DNA from: Nitrosomonadales bacterium
GTDB lineage: Bacteria; Pseudomonadota; Gammaproteobacteria; Burkholderiales; SG8-39
DNA: 50,919 nucleotides
NCBI GenBank assembly: GCA_005240145.1
Contig: SBAS01000058.1
Coordinates: 1-50,919, forward strand
Direction: 5' to 3'
The notes beneath the pieces are model-generated. The model did not search any database. It was not told the origin of the DNA and worked only from the letters and a program-made list of their open reading frames with translations. Position 1 is the stretch's first letter; every line of letters begins with the position of its first letter. The position numbers and the translations under genes are program-made. Positions 8,096 to 17,029 of this stretch are shown one piece after another.

Positions 8096-8973
8096 GCGGG
8101 CGCTTCCTCGCGGTACCAGTTGGCGATTTCTTCGCCAACCATGAAGACGGTGTCGCTGCGCGCCAGCAGCGTATCCAGGATCTCGCGGAAAAAGCCGATG
8201 CGGTGCGGCACGCCTGTCAAATGCGGGTGCACGGGCAGCGTGAGGATCCTCGGCTGGCCGGTGCGCGCGATCTCGCGCTCGAACGTCTGCAGCGTCTGCG
8301 CGACCCGCAGCGGCATCTCGCTCGAGGAGTGCTTCTCGATCGCGTAGACCACGCTGTCGTTCAGCTCCAGGCTGTAGGGCAGCGAGAGCATCGGGCCATG
8401 CTTCGTTTCCATCCACGCCGGCAAGTCGTCGACGACCCACTGGTACACGTATTCGATCCCCGCCTCCTTCAGCAGGTCCGGGGTATCGAACGTTTCCGAC
8501 CAGCCCGGGCTCATCCAGCCGCGCGGCCGCTTGCCGGTAAAGGCCTCGAGCGCGGAGAGCGCGCCGTTGATCAGGCCGCGCTCGTCGCTTTCGGTGCCGA
8601 GCGAGCGCTGGTGAATGCCGTGGCCGACGAACTCCCAGCCCGCCTCGCGCACCGCGCGCGCGAGGTCCGGATAGATTTCCAGGACGCTGGCGTTGATGCT
8701 CGCGCTCGCCGGCAGCTTCCGCTCGCCCAGTGCCTGCAGCAGGCGCGGCATGCCGCAGCGGTTGCCGTATTCCGACCAGCTGAAGTTCGGGATGTCGGGG
8801 ATGTGCGAGCGGCCGTGCGGCGGCACCACGATCGTGCGCGGCATCGGCTGGTCGAACTGCCAGTACTCGATGTTTACCACCACGTGCACGATCAGCGGCT
8901 TGCCGCCGGGCGCGCGCAGCTTCGCGCGCGCGCTCGACATTTCGTAGGCAATGCGCGGATTGGAGCTAGGCAT
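8092..8973 (-). CDS. Polysaccharide deacetylase family protein (PuuE-related)
   Basis: This 293-residue NodB-fold protein is distantly related to the broken PuuE-like gene at 4404-5350. Shared landmarks are the N-terminal strand PLIVHVVVNIEYW, ASINASVLEIYPDLARAVREAGWEFVGHGIHQRSLG (His-bearing metal motif), GKRPRGWMSPGWSETFDTPDLLKEAGIEYVYQWVVDDLP, and LTLPVHPHLTGVPHR. These enzymes remove acyl groups or open cyclic ureides in a metal-dependent way. The pocket residues differ from chitin deacetylases, so a small-molecule amidohydrolase role is more likely. Its start overlaps the end of the PLP-enzyme gene by 8 nt, so the two are translationally coupled and probably act in one pathway. Confidence 0.88.
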   Translation of the reverse strand: MPSSNPRIAYEMSSARAKLRAPGGKPLIVHVVVNIEYWQFDQPMPRTIVVPPHGRSHIPDIPNFSWSEYGNRCGMPRLLQALGERKLPASASINASVLEIYPDLARAVREAGWEFVGHGIHQRSLGTESDERGLINGALSALEAFTGKRPRGWMSPGWSETFDTPDLLKEAGIEYVYQWVVDDLPAWMETKHGPMLSLPYSLELNDSVVYAIEKHSSSEMPLRVAQTLQTFEREIARTGQPRILTLPVHPHLTGVPHRIGFFREILDTLLARSDTVFMVGEEIANWYREEAPA

Positions 8974-10138
8974 TCAGGACCTTCCTCAGCGCCGCCGCGA
9001 GCGTGGCATCATCCTCGGGCCGCAGCGCCTGCGGATCGACGATGAGCATTCCCTGACCGGCGTAGCGCTCGGAAAGATGAACCGGCGGATTGCCGGCCTG
9101 CAGTCTGCGGCTCACGGCGGCTGGATTTCTTACTTTCAGATGGAGTTGAGGGACGCGGCCCGTCTCGCTGGCGGGAACAATCCTGCCATTCAAACCCCTG
9201 GAGATTTTTCCGAGACGCCGTTCCAGGGCCGCATTCGAAGCCTTGTCGTCCGCTGCGGCAAAGCGCTCGAGCGCAACGAGCAGCCCGACGATCTCTTCCT
9301 TGCCCACCTTGAAGCCCCGGCCGAGGCCGTGGTGCGGAATGCCTTTCATCTTCCGCAGATCGATCAAGCTTGGTGGCACCCAGGTGGCGTGCGGCACGTC
9401 CATGTCGAGCTGCTGAACGAGCGCCGAGCCGACGAGGTCGCGCCGGCCGGCGAGGATCCCCGAGGCCTGCGGGCCGCCGATCGCCTTGCCCCCGGAGAAC
9501 ACGACCAGGTCGGCGCCGAGTTGGAAGAATTTTTTCAGGTTGGACTTTGGCGGGAGCTGGGCTGCCGCATCGACGAGGACGGGAATGCCTTTCGCTCTGC
9601 AGGCTTTTACCGCAACGGGAAGATCGGAAACGTTTGCCGCATTCGCCGAAATCGCGAAGGCGGCGGTTCTCGGCGTGATTGCCGACTCGATCTCCCAGGG
9701 CTCCAGCCCGCGCACGCCCGCGCCGGTGCCGCGGTCGTTGTGGCCGATATCGACGATGCGGGCGCCCGCGGCGCGCAGCGCATGCGCATAGCCGGTGTAG
9801 TGCGTGCGCGGCAGCAGGATCTCGTTGGCAAAGCCCTCTGCCTGCGGCAGCGCGGCCATTTTCGCGATGTCCCAGCGCGTCATCGCCGCCGCTGCAGCGA
9901 GCGTGAGCGCGGCGGATGCGCCGGTGGTGACGATGCCGGCCTGCGCGCCGGTGAGCCGGGAAATCGTGCGGCTCGCCGCCTGCTGCAGTTCGCCGATGTC
10001 CACCGAGGCGCGGGCCGCCGCGGCCATCGCGGCGAGCACCTCCTCGTGCATGAGCGCGCCGCCCAGCCGGGTGAGGGTTCCGGCCGCATTGATGCGGCGT
10101 TTCACACCCAGCGTCGCGTAAAAGTGGTCCGGTTTCAT
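8966..10138 (-). CDS. SelA-like PLP-dependent aminotransferase/lyase
   Basis: This 390-residue fold-type I PLP enzyme resembles selenocysteine synthase SelA and D-glucosaminate-6-phosphate ammonia-lyase-like proteins. INAAGTLTRLGG at residues 16-27 and GELQQAASRTISRLTGAQAG at 49-68 are diagnostic of this group. Asp190 in VLVDAAAQLP contacts the cofactor, and Lys218 in FSGGKAIGGPQASG is the Schiff-base lysine. True SelA is larger and lies beside selB/selC, neither of which is here, so a beta-elimination or racemase-type reaction on a small amino compound is more likely. The start is the ATG at 10138. It is divergent from hyuB with only 23 bp between start codons and is coupled to the downstream deacetylase. 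Confidence 0.88.
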   Translation of the reverse strand: MKPDHFYATLGVKRRINAAGTLTRLGGALMHEEVLAAMAAAARASVDIGELQQAASRTISRLTGAQAGIVTTGASAALTLAAAAAMTRWDIAKMAALPQAEGFANEILLPRTHYTGYAHALRAAGARIVDIGHNDRGTGAGVRGLEPWEIESAITPRTAAFAISANAANVSDLPVAVKACRAKGIPVLVDAAAQLPPKSNLKKFFQLGADLVVFSGGKAIGGPQASGILAGRRDLVGSALVQQLDMDVPHATWVPPSLIDLRKMKGIPHHGLGRGFKVGKEEIVGLLVALERFAAADDKASNAALERRLGKISRGLNGRIVPASETGRVPQLHLKVRNPAAVSRRLQAGNPPVHLSERYAGQGMLIVDPQALRPEDDATLAAALRKVLNA

Positions 10139-10150
10139 GGGGCAGACAAA

Positions 10151-10156
10151 TATAAT
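10151..10156 (+). promoter_or_regulatory. Possible -10 box for hyuB (very short leader)
   Basis: A consensus TATAAT ends 5 nt before the hyuB ATG at 10162, inside a 23-bp divergent gap. If used, transcription would begin at or next to the start codon. There is no good -35, so this could be chance; an upstream promoter inside the divergent gene is the alternative. Confidence 0.35.
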
Positions 10157-10161
10157 AAGGC

Positions 10162-11937
10162 ATGGACCCGATCGCCTTCGAGCTGTTCAAGAATTCCATC
10201 TTCTCGATCGCCGACGAGATGGCGCTGACCGTGTTCCGCACCACCTACTCGGGCGTGCTCAAGGACAACATGGATTACTCGACCGGGTTCGCCGACGCCG
10301 AGGGCAGGCTGGTCGCGCAGGGGCTGACGCTCCCGGGGCACCTGGGCTCGGTGCCGACCGCCATGCAGTCGATCATGAAGCACTACCGTGACGACATCCG
10401 CGAGGGCGACGTGTTCATCATGAACGACCCCTTTGACGGCGGCATGCACCTGCCCGACATCTTCGTCTTCAAGCCGCTGTTCCACCGGGGCGAGCGCATC
10501 GCCTTCGCCTGCACCGTATGCCACCACAGCGACGTCGGCGGCCGTGTCGCGGGCTCGAACGCCTCGGACTCGACCGAGATCTACGCCGAGGGGCTGCGCA
10601 TCGCGCCGCTCAAGATGTACGAGGCGGGCAAGCTGAACCAGACGCTGATGACCTTCATCGAGAGGAACGTGCGCCTGCCGGTGCAGGTGTTCGGCGACCT
10701 GCGCGCCCAGCTCGCCGCCTGCCATATCGCCGAGAAGCAGTTCGCCGAACTGGTCGCGCGCCACGGCGTGAAAGAGATCAAGCATCTGATGCGCGAGACG
10801 ATCGACTACGCCGAGCGCCTGACGCGCGCTGCTCTGAAGGCGCTGCCCGACGGCCAGTGGCAGTTCGAGGACTGGATCGACGACGACGGCGTCGACTACG
10901 GCAAGCCGATCCGCCTCTTCGTCACCCTGCGCAAGAAGGGCGGCCACATGGTGGTCGACTGGACGGGCACCTCCCCGCAGGTGAAGGGCGCGATCAACAA
11001 CACGCTCTCCTTCACCAAGGCGGCGTCCTACACCGGCGTGCGCTCGGTTCTGCCCCAGGGCATTCCGAACAACGAGGGCGTGTTCCGCGCCATCGAGGTG
11101 ATCTGCCCGCCCGGTACCGTGGGCAACGGCGTGCTGCCCGCCGCGTGCGCCGCGCGTGGCCTCACGGGATTTCGCATGACCGATTGCATGTTCGGGGCGC
11201 TCGCGATGATGCTGCCCGACAAGGTGAAGGCGGCGGGCGACGGCGGCAACACCGGCGTCTCCATCGGCGGCTACGACGCGGCGCGCAAGCCCTTCATCTA
11301 TGTCGACTTCACCTGCGGCGCGTGGGGCGCGCGCCCCTGGGCCGATGGCCTGGACGGCAACTCGCACATGTTCGCCAACATGGCCTCGCACTCGATCGAG
11401 GTCACCGAGCTTGAGCAGCCGATGCAGTTCCTTGCCTACGAGTTCGTGCCCGACAAGGCGGGCGCGGGCAAGTACCGCGGCGGCGTGCCGTTCCGGCGCG
11501 ACTACCGCTTCCTCGAGGAGGAAGGCGTGCTGCAGGTGCGCTCCGACCGGCGCACGCACCGTCCCTTCGGCCTGTATGGCGGCAGCCCGGGCATGCCTTC
11601 GGAGAACTATCTCGACCCGGACCTGGAGAACCGCATCCTGCCGAGCAAATTCACCATGACCATCAAACGGGGGCAGATCTTCCGCCACGTGCTCGCCGGC
11701 GCCGGCGGCTGGGGCGACCCGCTCGAGCGCGATCCCGCGGCAGTTCTCAAGGACGTGCGCAACGAACTGCTCTCGCCCGCCAAGGCGGCAGCGGACTATG
11801 GTGTTGTCGTTTCCGGAAAAGAAGTTGATGCAAGGGCAACTGAAAGAAAGCGTACTGAAATGAGGGCCCAACGAAACTGGAACTCGGTCCCCGCAGTGCA
11901 GCGCGAGGATCCGGTCCTTCCCAGAAAAGCTGCGTAA
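10162..11937 (+). CDS. hyuB: Hydantoinase B/oxoprolinase family protein (HyuB), copy 1
   Basis: This 591-residue HyuB-type subunit normally pairs with HyuA for ATP-dependent opening of cyclic amides (5-oxoproline, N-methylhydantoin). Related subunits form acetone/acetophenone carboxylases. Landmarks are DPIAFELFKNSIFSIADEMALTVFRT at the N-terminus, GDVFIMNDPFDGGMHLPDIFV around residue 85-105, CHHSDVGGRVAGSNA around residue 120, and FHRGRGVP-like GKYRGGVPFRRDY near residue 440. The C-terminus HVLAGAGGWGDPLERDP is the normal domain end, followed by a tail of about 55 residues. The partner hyuA starts with GTG immediately after the TAA stop, so the pair is coupled. The order B-A is opposite to the second pair at 17695-21332. 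Confidence 0.93.
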   Translation: MDPIAFELFKNSIFSIADEMALTVFRTTYSGVLKDNMDYSTGFADAEGRLVAQGLTLPGHLGSVPTAMQSIMKHYRDDIREGDVFIMNDPFDGGMHLPDIFVFKPLFHRGERIAFACTVCHHSDVGGRVAGSNASDSTEIYAEGLRIAPLKMYEAGKLNQTLMTFIERNVRLPVQVFGDLRAQLAACHIAEKQFAELVARHGVKEIKHLMRETIDYAERLTRAALKALPDGQWQFEDWIDDDGVDYGKPIRLFVTLRKKGGHMVVDWTGTSPQVKGAINNTLSFTKAASYTGVRSVLPQGIPNNEGVFRAIEVICPPGTVGNGVLPAACAARGLTGFRMTDCMFGALAMMLPDKVKAAGDGGNTGVSIGGYDAARKPFIYVDFTCGAWGARPWADGLDGNSHMFANMASHSIEVTELEQPMQFLAYEFVPDKAGAGKYRGGVPFRRDYRFLEEEGVLQVRSDRRTHRPFGLYGGSPGMPSENYLDPDLENRILPSKFTMTIKRGQIFRHVLAGAGGWGDPLERDPAAVLKDVRNELLSPAKAAADYGVVVSGKEVDARATERKRTEMRAQRNWNSVPAVQREDPVLPRKAA

Positions 11938-14016
11938 GTGACCGGTTACCGAGTCGGTGTCGATGTCGGCGGCACCTTCACGGACATCGTGCTGCTCGGG
12001 TCCGACGGCACGATCCACACCAAGAAGGTCTCCTCCAGCGTCGGCAATTACGCGCAGGCGATCGTAGAGGGGCTTGCCGAGGTCATGCGCGAAACCGGGC
12101 TGGCCGGCGGCGCGCTCGAGGAGATCCGCCACGGCACGACAGTCGCCTCGAACGCGATCCTCGAGCACAAGGGCGCGCGCACCGGCCTGATCACCACCAG
12201 GGGCTTTCGCGACGTGCTCGAGATCCGCACGCTGCGCATGCCGCGCATGTACGACATCGCCTGGACCAAGCCCGTGGCGCTGGTCGAGCGCTATCTCAGG
12301 AAGACGGTGGATGAGCGCGTCAATGCCGCGGGCGCGGTCGAGCGGGCGCTCGACCAGCGTGAAGCCGAGCGGGTGGTGGACGAGCTCCTGGCAGAGAAAG
12401 TGGAAGCGATCGCGGTCTGCCTGCTGCATTCATTCTCGAATTCTTCCCATGAATTGCTGCTGAAGAAGATCGTGCAAAGGAAGGCCCCGTCCCTGCCCTG
12501 TTCCGTCTCGTGCGAAGTCCTGCCCGAAATCAAGGAGTACGAGCGCACTTCGACCACCGTCATCAATGCCTACGTGACGCCTGTCGTTGCCACCTACCTC
12601 AAGGCGCTGCGCCAGGGCCTGGACCGCGCGGGCGTCGGTGCGCGCGTGCTGCTCATGCAGTCGAACGGCGGGCTCACCACCGACGCCGCAGCCATCGAGC
12701 GGCCGATCCACGTCATCGAGTCCGGACCCGCGGGCGGCGTGGTCGGCGCGCAAGCCCTCGCGCGCGCGAAGAAACTGCCGGGGATCATCACCTTCGACAT
12801 GGGGGGCACCACCGCCAAGGCCTCGATCGTCGAGCGCGGCGAGGTGACGCGCGCGCAGGAGTACGCGGTCGGCGCCGGCATCATGGTCGGCTCGCGCCTG
12901 CTCACCGGCGCGGGCTACACGCTCAAGGTGCCGGCGATCGATCTGGCGGAAGTCGGCGCCGGCGGCGGCTCGCACGTCTGGCTCGACCCCGCGGGCGCGC
13001 TCCAGGTCGGGCCCGAGAGCGCCGGCGCCGCGCCCGGGCCGGTGTGCTACGACGCGGGCGGCGAGATCCCGACGGTCACCGACGCGAACCTCGTCCTCGG
13101 TTTTCTCAATCCTTCCTACCTGGTGGGCGGCGCTTTAAGAATCAATAGTGAAAAAGCCAGACGAATTTTCGCGGAACGAATCGCCAAACCCCTCGGCATG
13201 AGCGTAGAGCGCGCGGCGCACGGCGCGCACCTGATCGCCGCCTCGAACATGATCCGCGCGATCAAGGCGGTCTCCACCGAGCGCGGCCGCGACCCGCGCC
13301 GGTTCGCGCTGTTCGCTTTCGGTGGCAACGGCCCGGTGTTCGGCTGCGGCATGGCGGCGGCGCTCGGCATGAAGCGCGTCGTCGTGCCGCCCTCGGCGGG
13401 CCTCTTCTCCTCCTTCGGCCTGCTCTACGCCGACGTCGAGCACCACTATTCGCGCACGCTCAGGCGCCTGCTGCGCAAATCGGATCTCGGCGAGATCCGC
13501 AAAGCCTGGGACGCGCTCGCGGACCAGGCTCGCGAGCAGCTTGCCGCGGAAGGTTTTATCGGAAAGAGAGCGCGAATCCGACGCGCCGCGGCCCTGCACT
13601 ACCACGGCCAGACCTACGAGCTCACCGTGCCGCTGCCGGAGGGCCCGATCGATCTCAGGAAGCTGGAAGAGGCCTTCGGCCGCGAGCACGAGAAGACCTA
13701 CGGCCACCGCGCGGGCGAGGACGAGCCGGTCGAGCTGGTGTCGATCCAGGTGGTCGGCCAGGGCCTGCGCGAGGGGCCCAGTGTCCCGAAACGCGTGCGC
13801 CCGAGCCGCGCCGAGCCCGCGCCGCCCGCGCCTCGGAAAGCCTATTTCGGTCCGAAGCTGGGTTGGCTCAAGACGCCTGTCTTGCGCCGTTCCGATCTGT
13901 CGAAGGCGCGCAAGGGTCCTTTGATCGTCGAAGAGTACGACGCGACCTGTGTCATCCCGCCTGGGGCAATAGCCGGGCTGGATGCCGGCGGCAACATCGC
14001 TATCGAGCTCGGCTGA
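11938..14016 (+). CDS. hyuA: Hydantoinase/oxoprolinase A subunit (HyuA), copy 1
   Basis: This 692-residue ATP-binding subunit belongs to the actin/ASKHA-like hydantoinase A family. The N-terminal phosphate-binding motif RVGVDVGGTFTDIVLL is at residues 4-19. HGTTVASNAILEHKGARTGLITT follows around residues 65-87, and the second phosphate motif ITFDMGGTTAKAS lies around residue 285. SGPAGGVVGA and GAGGGSHVWLD are further family markers. It starts with GTG directly after hyuB. It ends 7 nt before the convergent TRAP permease stop. Codons around 12430-12490, 13130-13180 and 13550-13580 are unusually AT-rich (TTA, AGA, CGA) compared with the rest. Substrate could be a hydantoin, oxoproline-like lactam or a ketone; the sequence alone does not decide. 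Confidence 0.93.
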   Translation: MTGYRVGVDVGGTFTDIVLLGSDGTIHTKKVSSSVGNYAQAIVEGLAEVMRETGLAGGALEEIRHGTTVASNAILEHKGARTGLITTRGFRDVLEIRTLRMPRMYDIAWTKPVALVERYLRKTVDERVNAAGAVERALDQREAERVVDELLAEKVEAIAVCLLHSFSNSSHELLLKKIVQRKAPSLPCSVSCEVLPEIKEYERTSTTVINAYVTPVVATYLKALRQGLDRAGVGARVLLMQSNGGLTTDAAAIERPIHVIESGPAGGVVGAQALARAKKLPGIITFDMGGTTAKASIVERGEVTRAQEYAVGAGIMVGSRLLTGAGYTLKVPAIDLAEVGAGGGSHVWLDPAGALQVGPESAGAAPGPVCYDAGGEIPTVTDANLVLGFLNPSYLVGGALRINSEKARRIFAERIAKPLGMSVERAAHGAHLIAASNMIRAIKAVSTERGRDPRRFALFAFGGNGPVFGCGMAAALGMKRVVVPPSAGLFSSFGLLYADVEHHYSRTLRRLLRKSDLGEIRKAWDALADQAREQLAAEGFIGKRARIRRAAALHYHGQTYELTVPLPEGPIDLRKLEEAFGREHEKTYGHRAGEDEPVELVSIQVVGQGLREGPSVPKRVRPSRAEPAPPAPRKAYFGPKLGWLKTPVLRRSDLSKARKGPLIVEEYDATCVIPPGAIAGLDAGGNIAIELG

Positions 14017-14023
14017 GCCGCGC

Positions 14024-15310
14024 TCACTCCGACGCGACGCGCGGCAGCCAGAGCGCGAGCTGCGGCCAGTAGGAGAGGAGCGCAAGCATCAGGATCATGG
14101 TGACGACGAAGGGCGAAGAGCCGATGATGACGTCGTCGATCTTGCCGCGCTTGCGCAGGCCTTGCACCACGTAGAGATTGATGCCCACCGGCGGCGTGAT
14201 CATCGCCGTCTCCATGAGGATCACGATCAGCACGCCGAACCAGATCGGGTCGTAGCCCGCCTTCACCATGATCGGGGCGATGATCGGCACCGTGGCGACC
14301 ATCATGGAGAGCGTCTCCATGAAGCAGCCGAGGACGAGGTAGAACACGATCACCGCCAGCAGCAGCCCGGCCGGGGAGAGGCCGAGCTCCGTGATCGCGC
14401 GGTTGACCTGCGCGGTGAGGCCGATGGAGCTGATGACGAAGTTGAGGAAATACGCGGCAATCAGGATCGCCATGATCATGGCGGTGGTGCGCATCGTGCC
14501 CTCGAAGGCGTGCAGCAGCATGCGCAGGCTCAGGCTGCGGTGCCAGGCGGCGACGCCGAGGGCGGCGAGCACGCCGAGCGCGGCAGACTCGGTGGCGGTC
14601 GCAAATCCCCCGTAGATCGAACCGATCACCGCGATGAAGATGAGCAGCGGCGGAATCAGGTCGGGCAGGGCGCGGATGCGGGATTTCCAATTGGTGGTCG
14701 TGCGCCTGCCGCCGAACTCCGGCCGCACCAGGCAGATGAGAAGCACCGTCAGGCTGAACAGGCCCGCCAGCACGAGGCCCGGAATGATGCCGGCGAGATA
14801 GAGCTTGGGGATCGACGCATCGGTGAGCACCCCGTAGACGATCAGGTTGATGGAAGGCGGAATCAGGATGCCGAGCGTGCCGCCCGCGGCGATGGTGCCG
14901 AGGAACAGCCGCTCGGAGTAGCCGTGCTTCTTGATCTCGCCCATCGCCACCGTGCCGATGGTGGCGGCGGTGGCGACGCTCGAGCCGGAGGTGGCGGCGA
15001 ACATCGCGCAGGCGGCGATGTTGGAGTGCATCAGGCCCCCGGGAAGCCAGGGCACCCACAGCACGAGCGCGTTGTACATGCGTTCGGCCACTCCCGAGCG
15101 CAGCAGGATTTCGCCCAGCAGCACGAAGAACGGGATGGCGACGAGGAGGAAGTTGTTGGACGTCGCCCAGGCCATCTCGCCGATGGCGAGCGTGAGCGGC
15201 AGCTTCGAGTACAACTCGGAGAGCGCCACGCCGAGAAAGCCAAGCGCCGCGGCTACCGGCACGGCGAGCGCCAGCAGCCCGATCAGGATCGCGAGCGCGC
15301 TCCAGAGCAT
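14024..15310 (-). CDS. dctM: TRAP transporter large permease (DctM family), second system
   Basis: This 428-residue, roughly 12-helix permease is of the common DctM size. Hallmarks are AIPFFVLLGEILLRSGVAERMYNALV, SGSSVATAATIGTVAMGEI, IAAGGTLGILIPPSINLIVYG, and a C-terminal TPPVGINLYVVQGL. FATATESAALGVLAALG is the conserved ATxTE motif of the translocation core. Its ATG overlaps the dctQ stop by one base (TGATG), so translation is coupled. It lies between the two hyu pairs, converging on hyuA copy 1, which suggests that the system imports the hyu substrate. Confidence 0.95.
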   Translation of the reverse strand: MLWSALAILIGLLALAVPVAAALGFLGVALSELYSKLPLTLAIGEMAWATSNNFLLVAIPFFVLLGEILLRSGVAERMYNALVLWVPWLPGGLMHSNIAACAMFAATSGSSVATAATIGTVAMGEIKKHGYSERLFLGTIAAGGTLGILIPPSINLIVYGVLTDASIPKLYLAGIIPGLVLAGLFSLTVLLICLVRPEFGGRRTTTNWKSRIRALPDLIPPLLIFIAVIGSIYGGFATATESAALGVLAALGVAAWHRSLSLRMLLHAFEGTMRTTAMIMAILIAAYFLNFVISSIGLTAQVNRAITELGLSPAGLLLAVIVFYLVLGCFMETLSMMVATVPIIAPIMVKAGYDPIWFGVLIVILMETAMITPPVGINLYVVQGLRKRGKIDDVIIGSSPFVVTMILMLALLSYWPQLALWLPRVASE

Positions 15311-15873
15311 CAGCGTTCCTTCAGCTCCCGGATCTCGTCCTCGACCTCCTCCATCACCGAGCGCGTGCTGATGGCGCCCGCCGCCGCCGCCGCGTCGCCG
15401 CGCGCGATCTGCAGCAAGGCGTGCGCGAGCAGCGCCACGCCGATCGCGAGAAACACCGCCAGGCCGGCGAGCCAGATCGACTGCGGGATCACCGTAGGCG
15501 TGGCAAGCGCCGACTGGCTGCGCGAGGACGACACCCAGGACTGCTCGACCACGCTCCAGCCGTGGCGCGCGATGAGGCCGAAAAAGGCGAGCAACAGCGC
15601 GATGCCGGCGAAATCGAGCGCGAGGCGCAACCAGCGGGGGAAATAGCCGTAAAGCGAATCGATGCGGATGTGGGCGCGGTCGAGGAGCGCCGCGCCGAGC
15701 GACCAGGCGGTGCCCAGCGCAAGCGCGTAGCCCGCGAGTTCATCGGCCCCGCCGATTGACGCGTTGAAAAACTTGCGCAGGGTGACGTCGATGCCGATCA
15801 GTACGGCGGCGGCGAGCACCAGCGCGCCGCCGAACCAAAGGCCGAAGCGGGTTACGCTGCGCACAAGCCCCAT
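15310..15873 (-). CDS. dctQ: TRAP transporter small permease (DctQ family), second system
   Basis: This 187-residue membrane protein starts at the ATG at 15873; the longer open frame upstream runs through dctP out of frame. Four hydrophobic helices lie at about residues 12-30, 46-66, 85-105 and 131-153. DVTLRKFFNASIGGADELAGYALALGTAWSLGAALLDRAHIRID is the canonical DctQ core. The hydrophilic C-terminus (EEVEDEIRELKER) is charged and probably cytoplasmic. It lies between dctP, 20 nt upstream, and dctM, with which it overlaps by 1 nt, giving the usual P-Q-M order on the minus strand. Confidence 0.94.
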   Translation of the reverse strand: MGLVRSVTRFGLWFGGALVLAAAVLIGIDVTLRKFFNASIGGADELAGYALALGTAWSLGAALLDRAHIRIDSLYGYFPRWLRLALDFAGIALLLAFFGLIARHGWSVVEQSWVSSSRSQSALATPTVIPQSIWLAGLAVFLAIGVALLAHALLQIARGDAAAAAGAISTRSVMEEVEDEIRELKER

Positions 15874-15893
15874 CGGCGAGCCTGCGAGAGGGT

Positions 15894-16952
15894 TCAGTTC
15901 GTCGGCGCCCTCAGGCCCAGCGCCTTGCCGACGGTGTTGTTCCACTCCGCGGCGCATTCGGCGCCGCAGCGCTTCGCCCAGCCGGCAAGCACCGCGCCCT
16001 CCACCAGTTTCTTGTGCGTCTCGGCCTCGGCCGGCTTCACCGGCACGATCGTGATGCCGGCCAGCTTGCCCATGGTGCAGGGCGGCTTGCCGGTATTGCA
16101 GTTGTCGGCCTCTCCATCCGCCTTCTTGAGCGTCGCCCACATCTTGTTCTCGTACGCCTTCACTTGCTCGAGCATGAAGCCCTGCACGCGCTTGTCCAGC
16201 CGGTTCCAGCTCGTCAGGTTCACCGCCATCACGTTGATGCTCCAGCCGAGCGACATGGGGTAGAGCGATTTCGTCACCTCGGGCCAGCCCGCAGTATTGC
16301 CCGACAGACTGCCGGTGACGCCGCAGTCGACGACGCCGTTGTTCAGCGCCGGCACCACTTCGGCGAACGCCATGCTGACCGCGGTGGCGCCGACGCCGGA
16401 GAGGAAGTCGCGCATGGTGTTGTTGAACACGCGCACCTTCTTGCCCTTGAGGTCGGCGAGGCCGCCGAGCACGCCGCGGCACCAGAATACCTGCGGCGGG
16501 TTGCCGCCGAAGGCGAGTAGTTTCGCGTTCCAGTTCTTCTGCATCTGGCGGTCGATCACCGCGCGGTAGGCCTCGCAGCCGGCGCGCGCCTTGTCCGCAT
16601 CGAGGGTGATGCCGGCGAGGTCGCAGCCTTCGAAGCGCGGGTCGTCACCCGCCATCTTGGAAATATCCATGCCGGCGAAGTCCATCACGCCGAGGCGCAG
16701 GAGGCGCAGCATCGTCTTGTCATCGACGCCCATCTGGTCGAGCGGCGTGATGTCCGCGGTAATCGCCCCTTTGGACGCCTTGGGTAGGATGTCGCGCCAG
16801 AACGGCACTTCGTCGATGATCGACGCCACCGTTGGGCTGTTCAGGCCGATCACCTTGAACTGCGCCTTGGGCAGGTCCTGCGCGTAGCCGGATGAAGCGC
16901 TGGCGGAAGCAAACAGCGAAACTGCGAATGCGGCGAGCGAACGGGTTAGCAT
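15894..16952 (-). CDS. dctP: TRAP transporter substrate-binding protein (DctP), second system
   Basis: This 352-residue periplasmic receptor starts at the ATG at 16952, behind a strong GGAGGAG ribosome-binding site, with a signal peptide up to about residue 24 (SGYAQ). The core GLADLKGKKVRVFNNTMRDFLSGVGATAVSMAFAEVVPALNNGVVDCGVTG is the diagnostic DctP ligand-binding region. Several cysteine residues (for example DNCNTGKPPCTM and KRCGAECAAEW) suggest disulfides in the C-terminal lobe. It differs markedly from the first DctP at 2896-4008, so the two systems probably take different ligands. It heads the dctPQM operon and is divergent from a leftover hyuA 5' fragment. Confidence 0.93.
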   Translation of the reverse strand: MLTRSLAAFAVSLFASASASSGYAQDLPKAQFKVIGLNSPTVASIIDEVPFWRDILPKASKGAITADITPLDQMGVDDKTMLRLLRLGVMDFAGMDISKMAGDDPRFEGCDLAGITLDADKARAGCEAYRAVIDRQMQKNWNAKLLAFGGNPPQVFWCRGVLGGLADLKGKKVRVFNNTMRDFLSGVGATAVSMAFAEVVPALNNGVVDCGVTGSLSGNTAGWPEVTKSLYPMSLGWSINVMAVNLTSWNRLDKRVQGFMLEQVKAYENKMWATLKKADGEADNCNTGKPPCTMGKLAGITIVPVKPAEAETHKKLVEGAVLAGWAKRCGAECAAEWNNTVGKALGLRAPTN

Positions 16953-16977
16953 TGGTAGTCTCCTCCTGTGACCCGTA

Positions 16978-17029
16978 ATACTACCCCCGCCCGCCTCGCC
17001 GCCGACATCGGCGGCACCTGCAACGACGT
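16978..17029 (+). pseudogene. Remnant of a hyuA 5' end
   Basis: Read from the GTG at 16978, the frame encodes TTPARLAADIGGT, matching the N-terminal phosphate-binding motif of the hyuA at 17695 (LPARLAADIGGT). It then decays (CNDVQAF in place of FTDVVLE) and runs into the tail of the minus-strand gst gene. A 34-bp stretch (16986-17019) is identical to 17701-17734. This is best read as a scar left when the gst gene came between dctP and hyuA, or as a partial duplication of the hyuA start. It is far too short to be functional. Confidence 0.75.
16986..17019 (+). repeat. 34-bp direct repeat, left copy (flanks gst)
   Basis: This is identical base for base to 17701-17734, 715 bp away in the same orientation. 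The two copies bracket the gst gene, so recombination between them could delete it. Outside the repeat the sequences diverge at once on both sides. Confidence 0.85.

Noticed and set aside
10135-12429. 764-codon open frame antisense to hyuB copy 1
   Set aside because: It has no family motifs, is Arg/His/Gly-rich as expected for the complement of a GC3-biased gene, and conflicts with two well-supported hyu genes.
13982-15646. 554-codon open frame antisense to the TRAP permease genes
   Set aside because: Low-complexity D/H/R/E-rich product, no recognisable domain; the opposite strand has clear DctM and DctQ helices.
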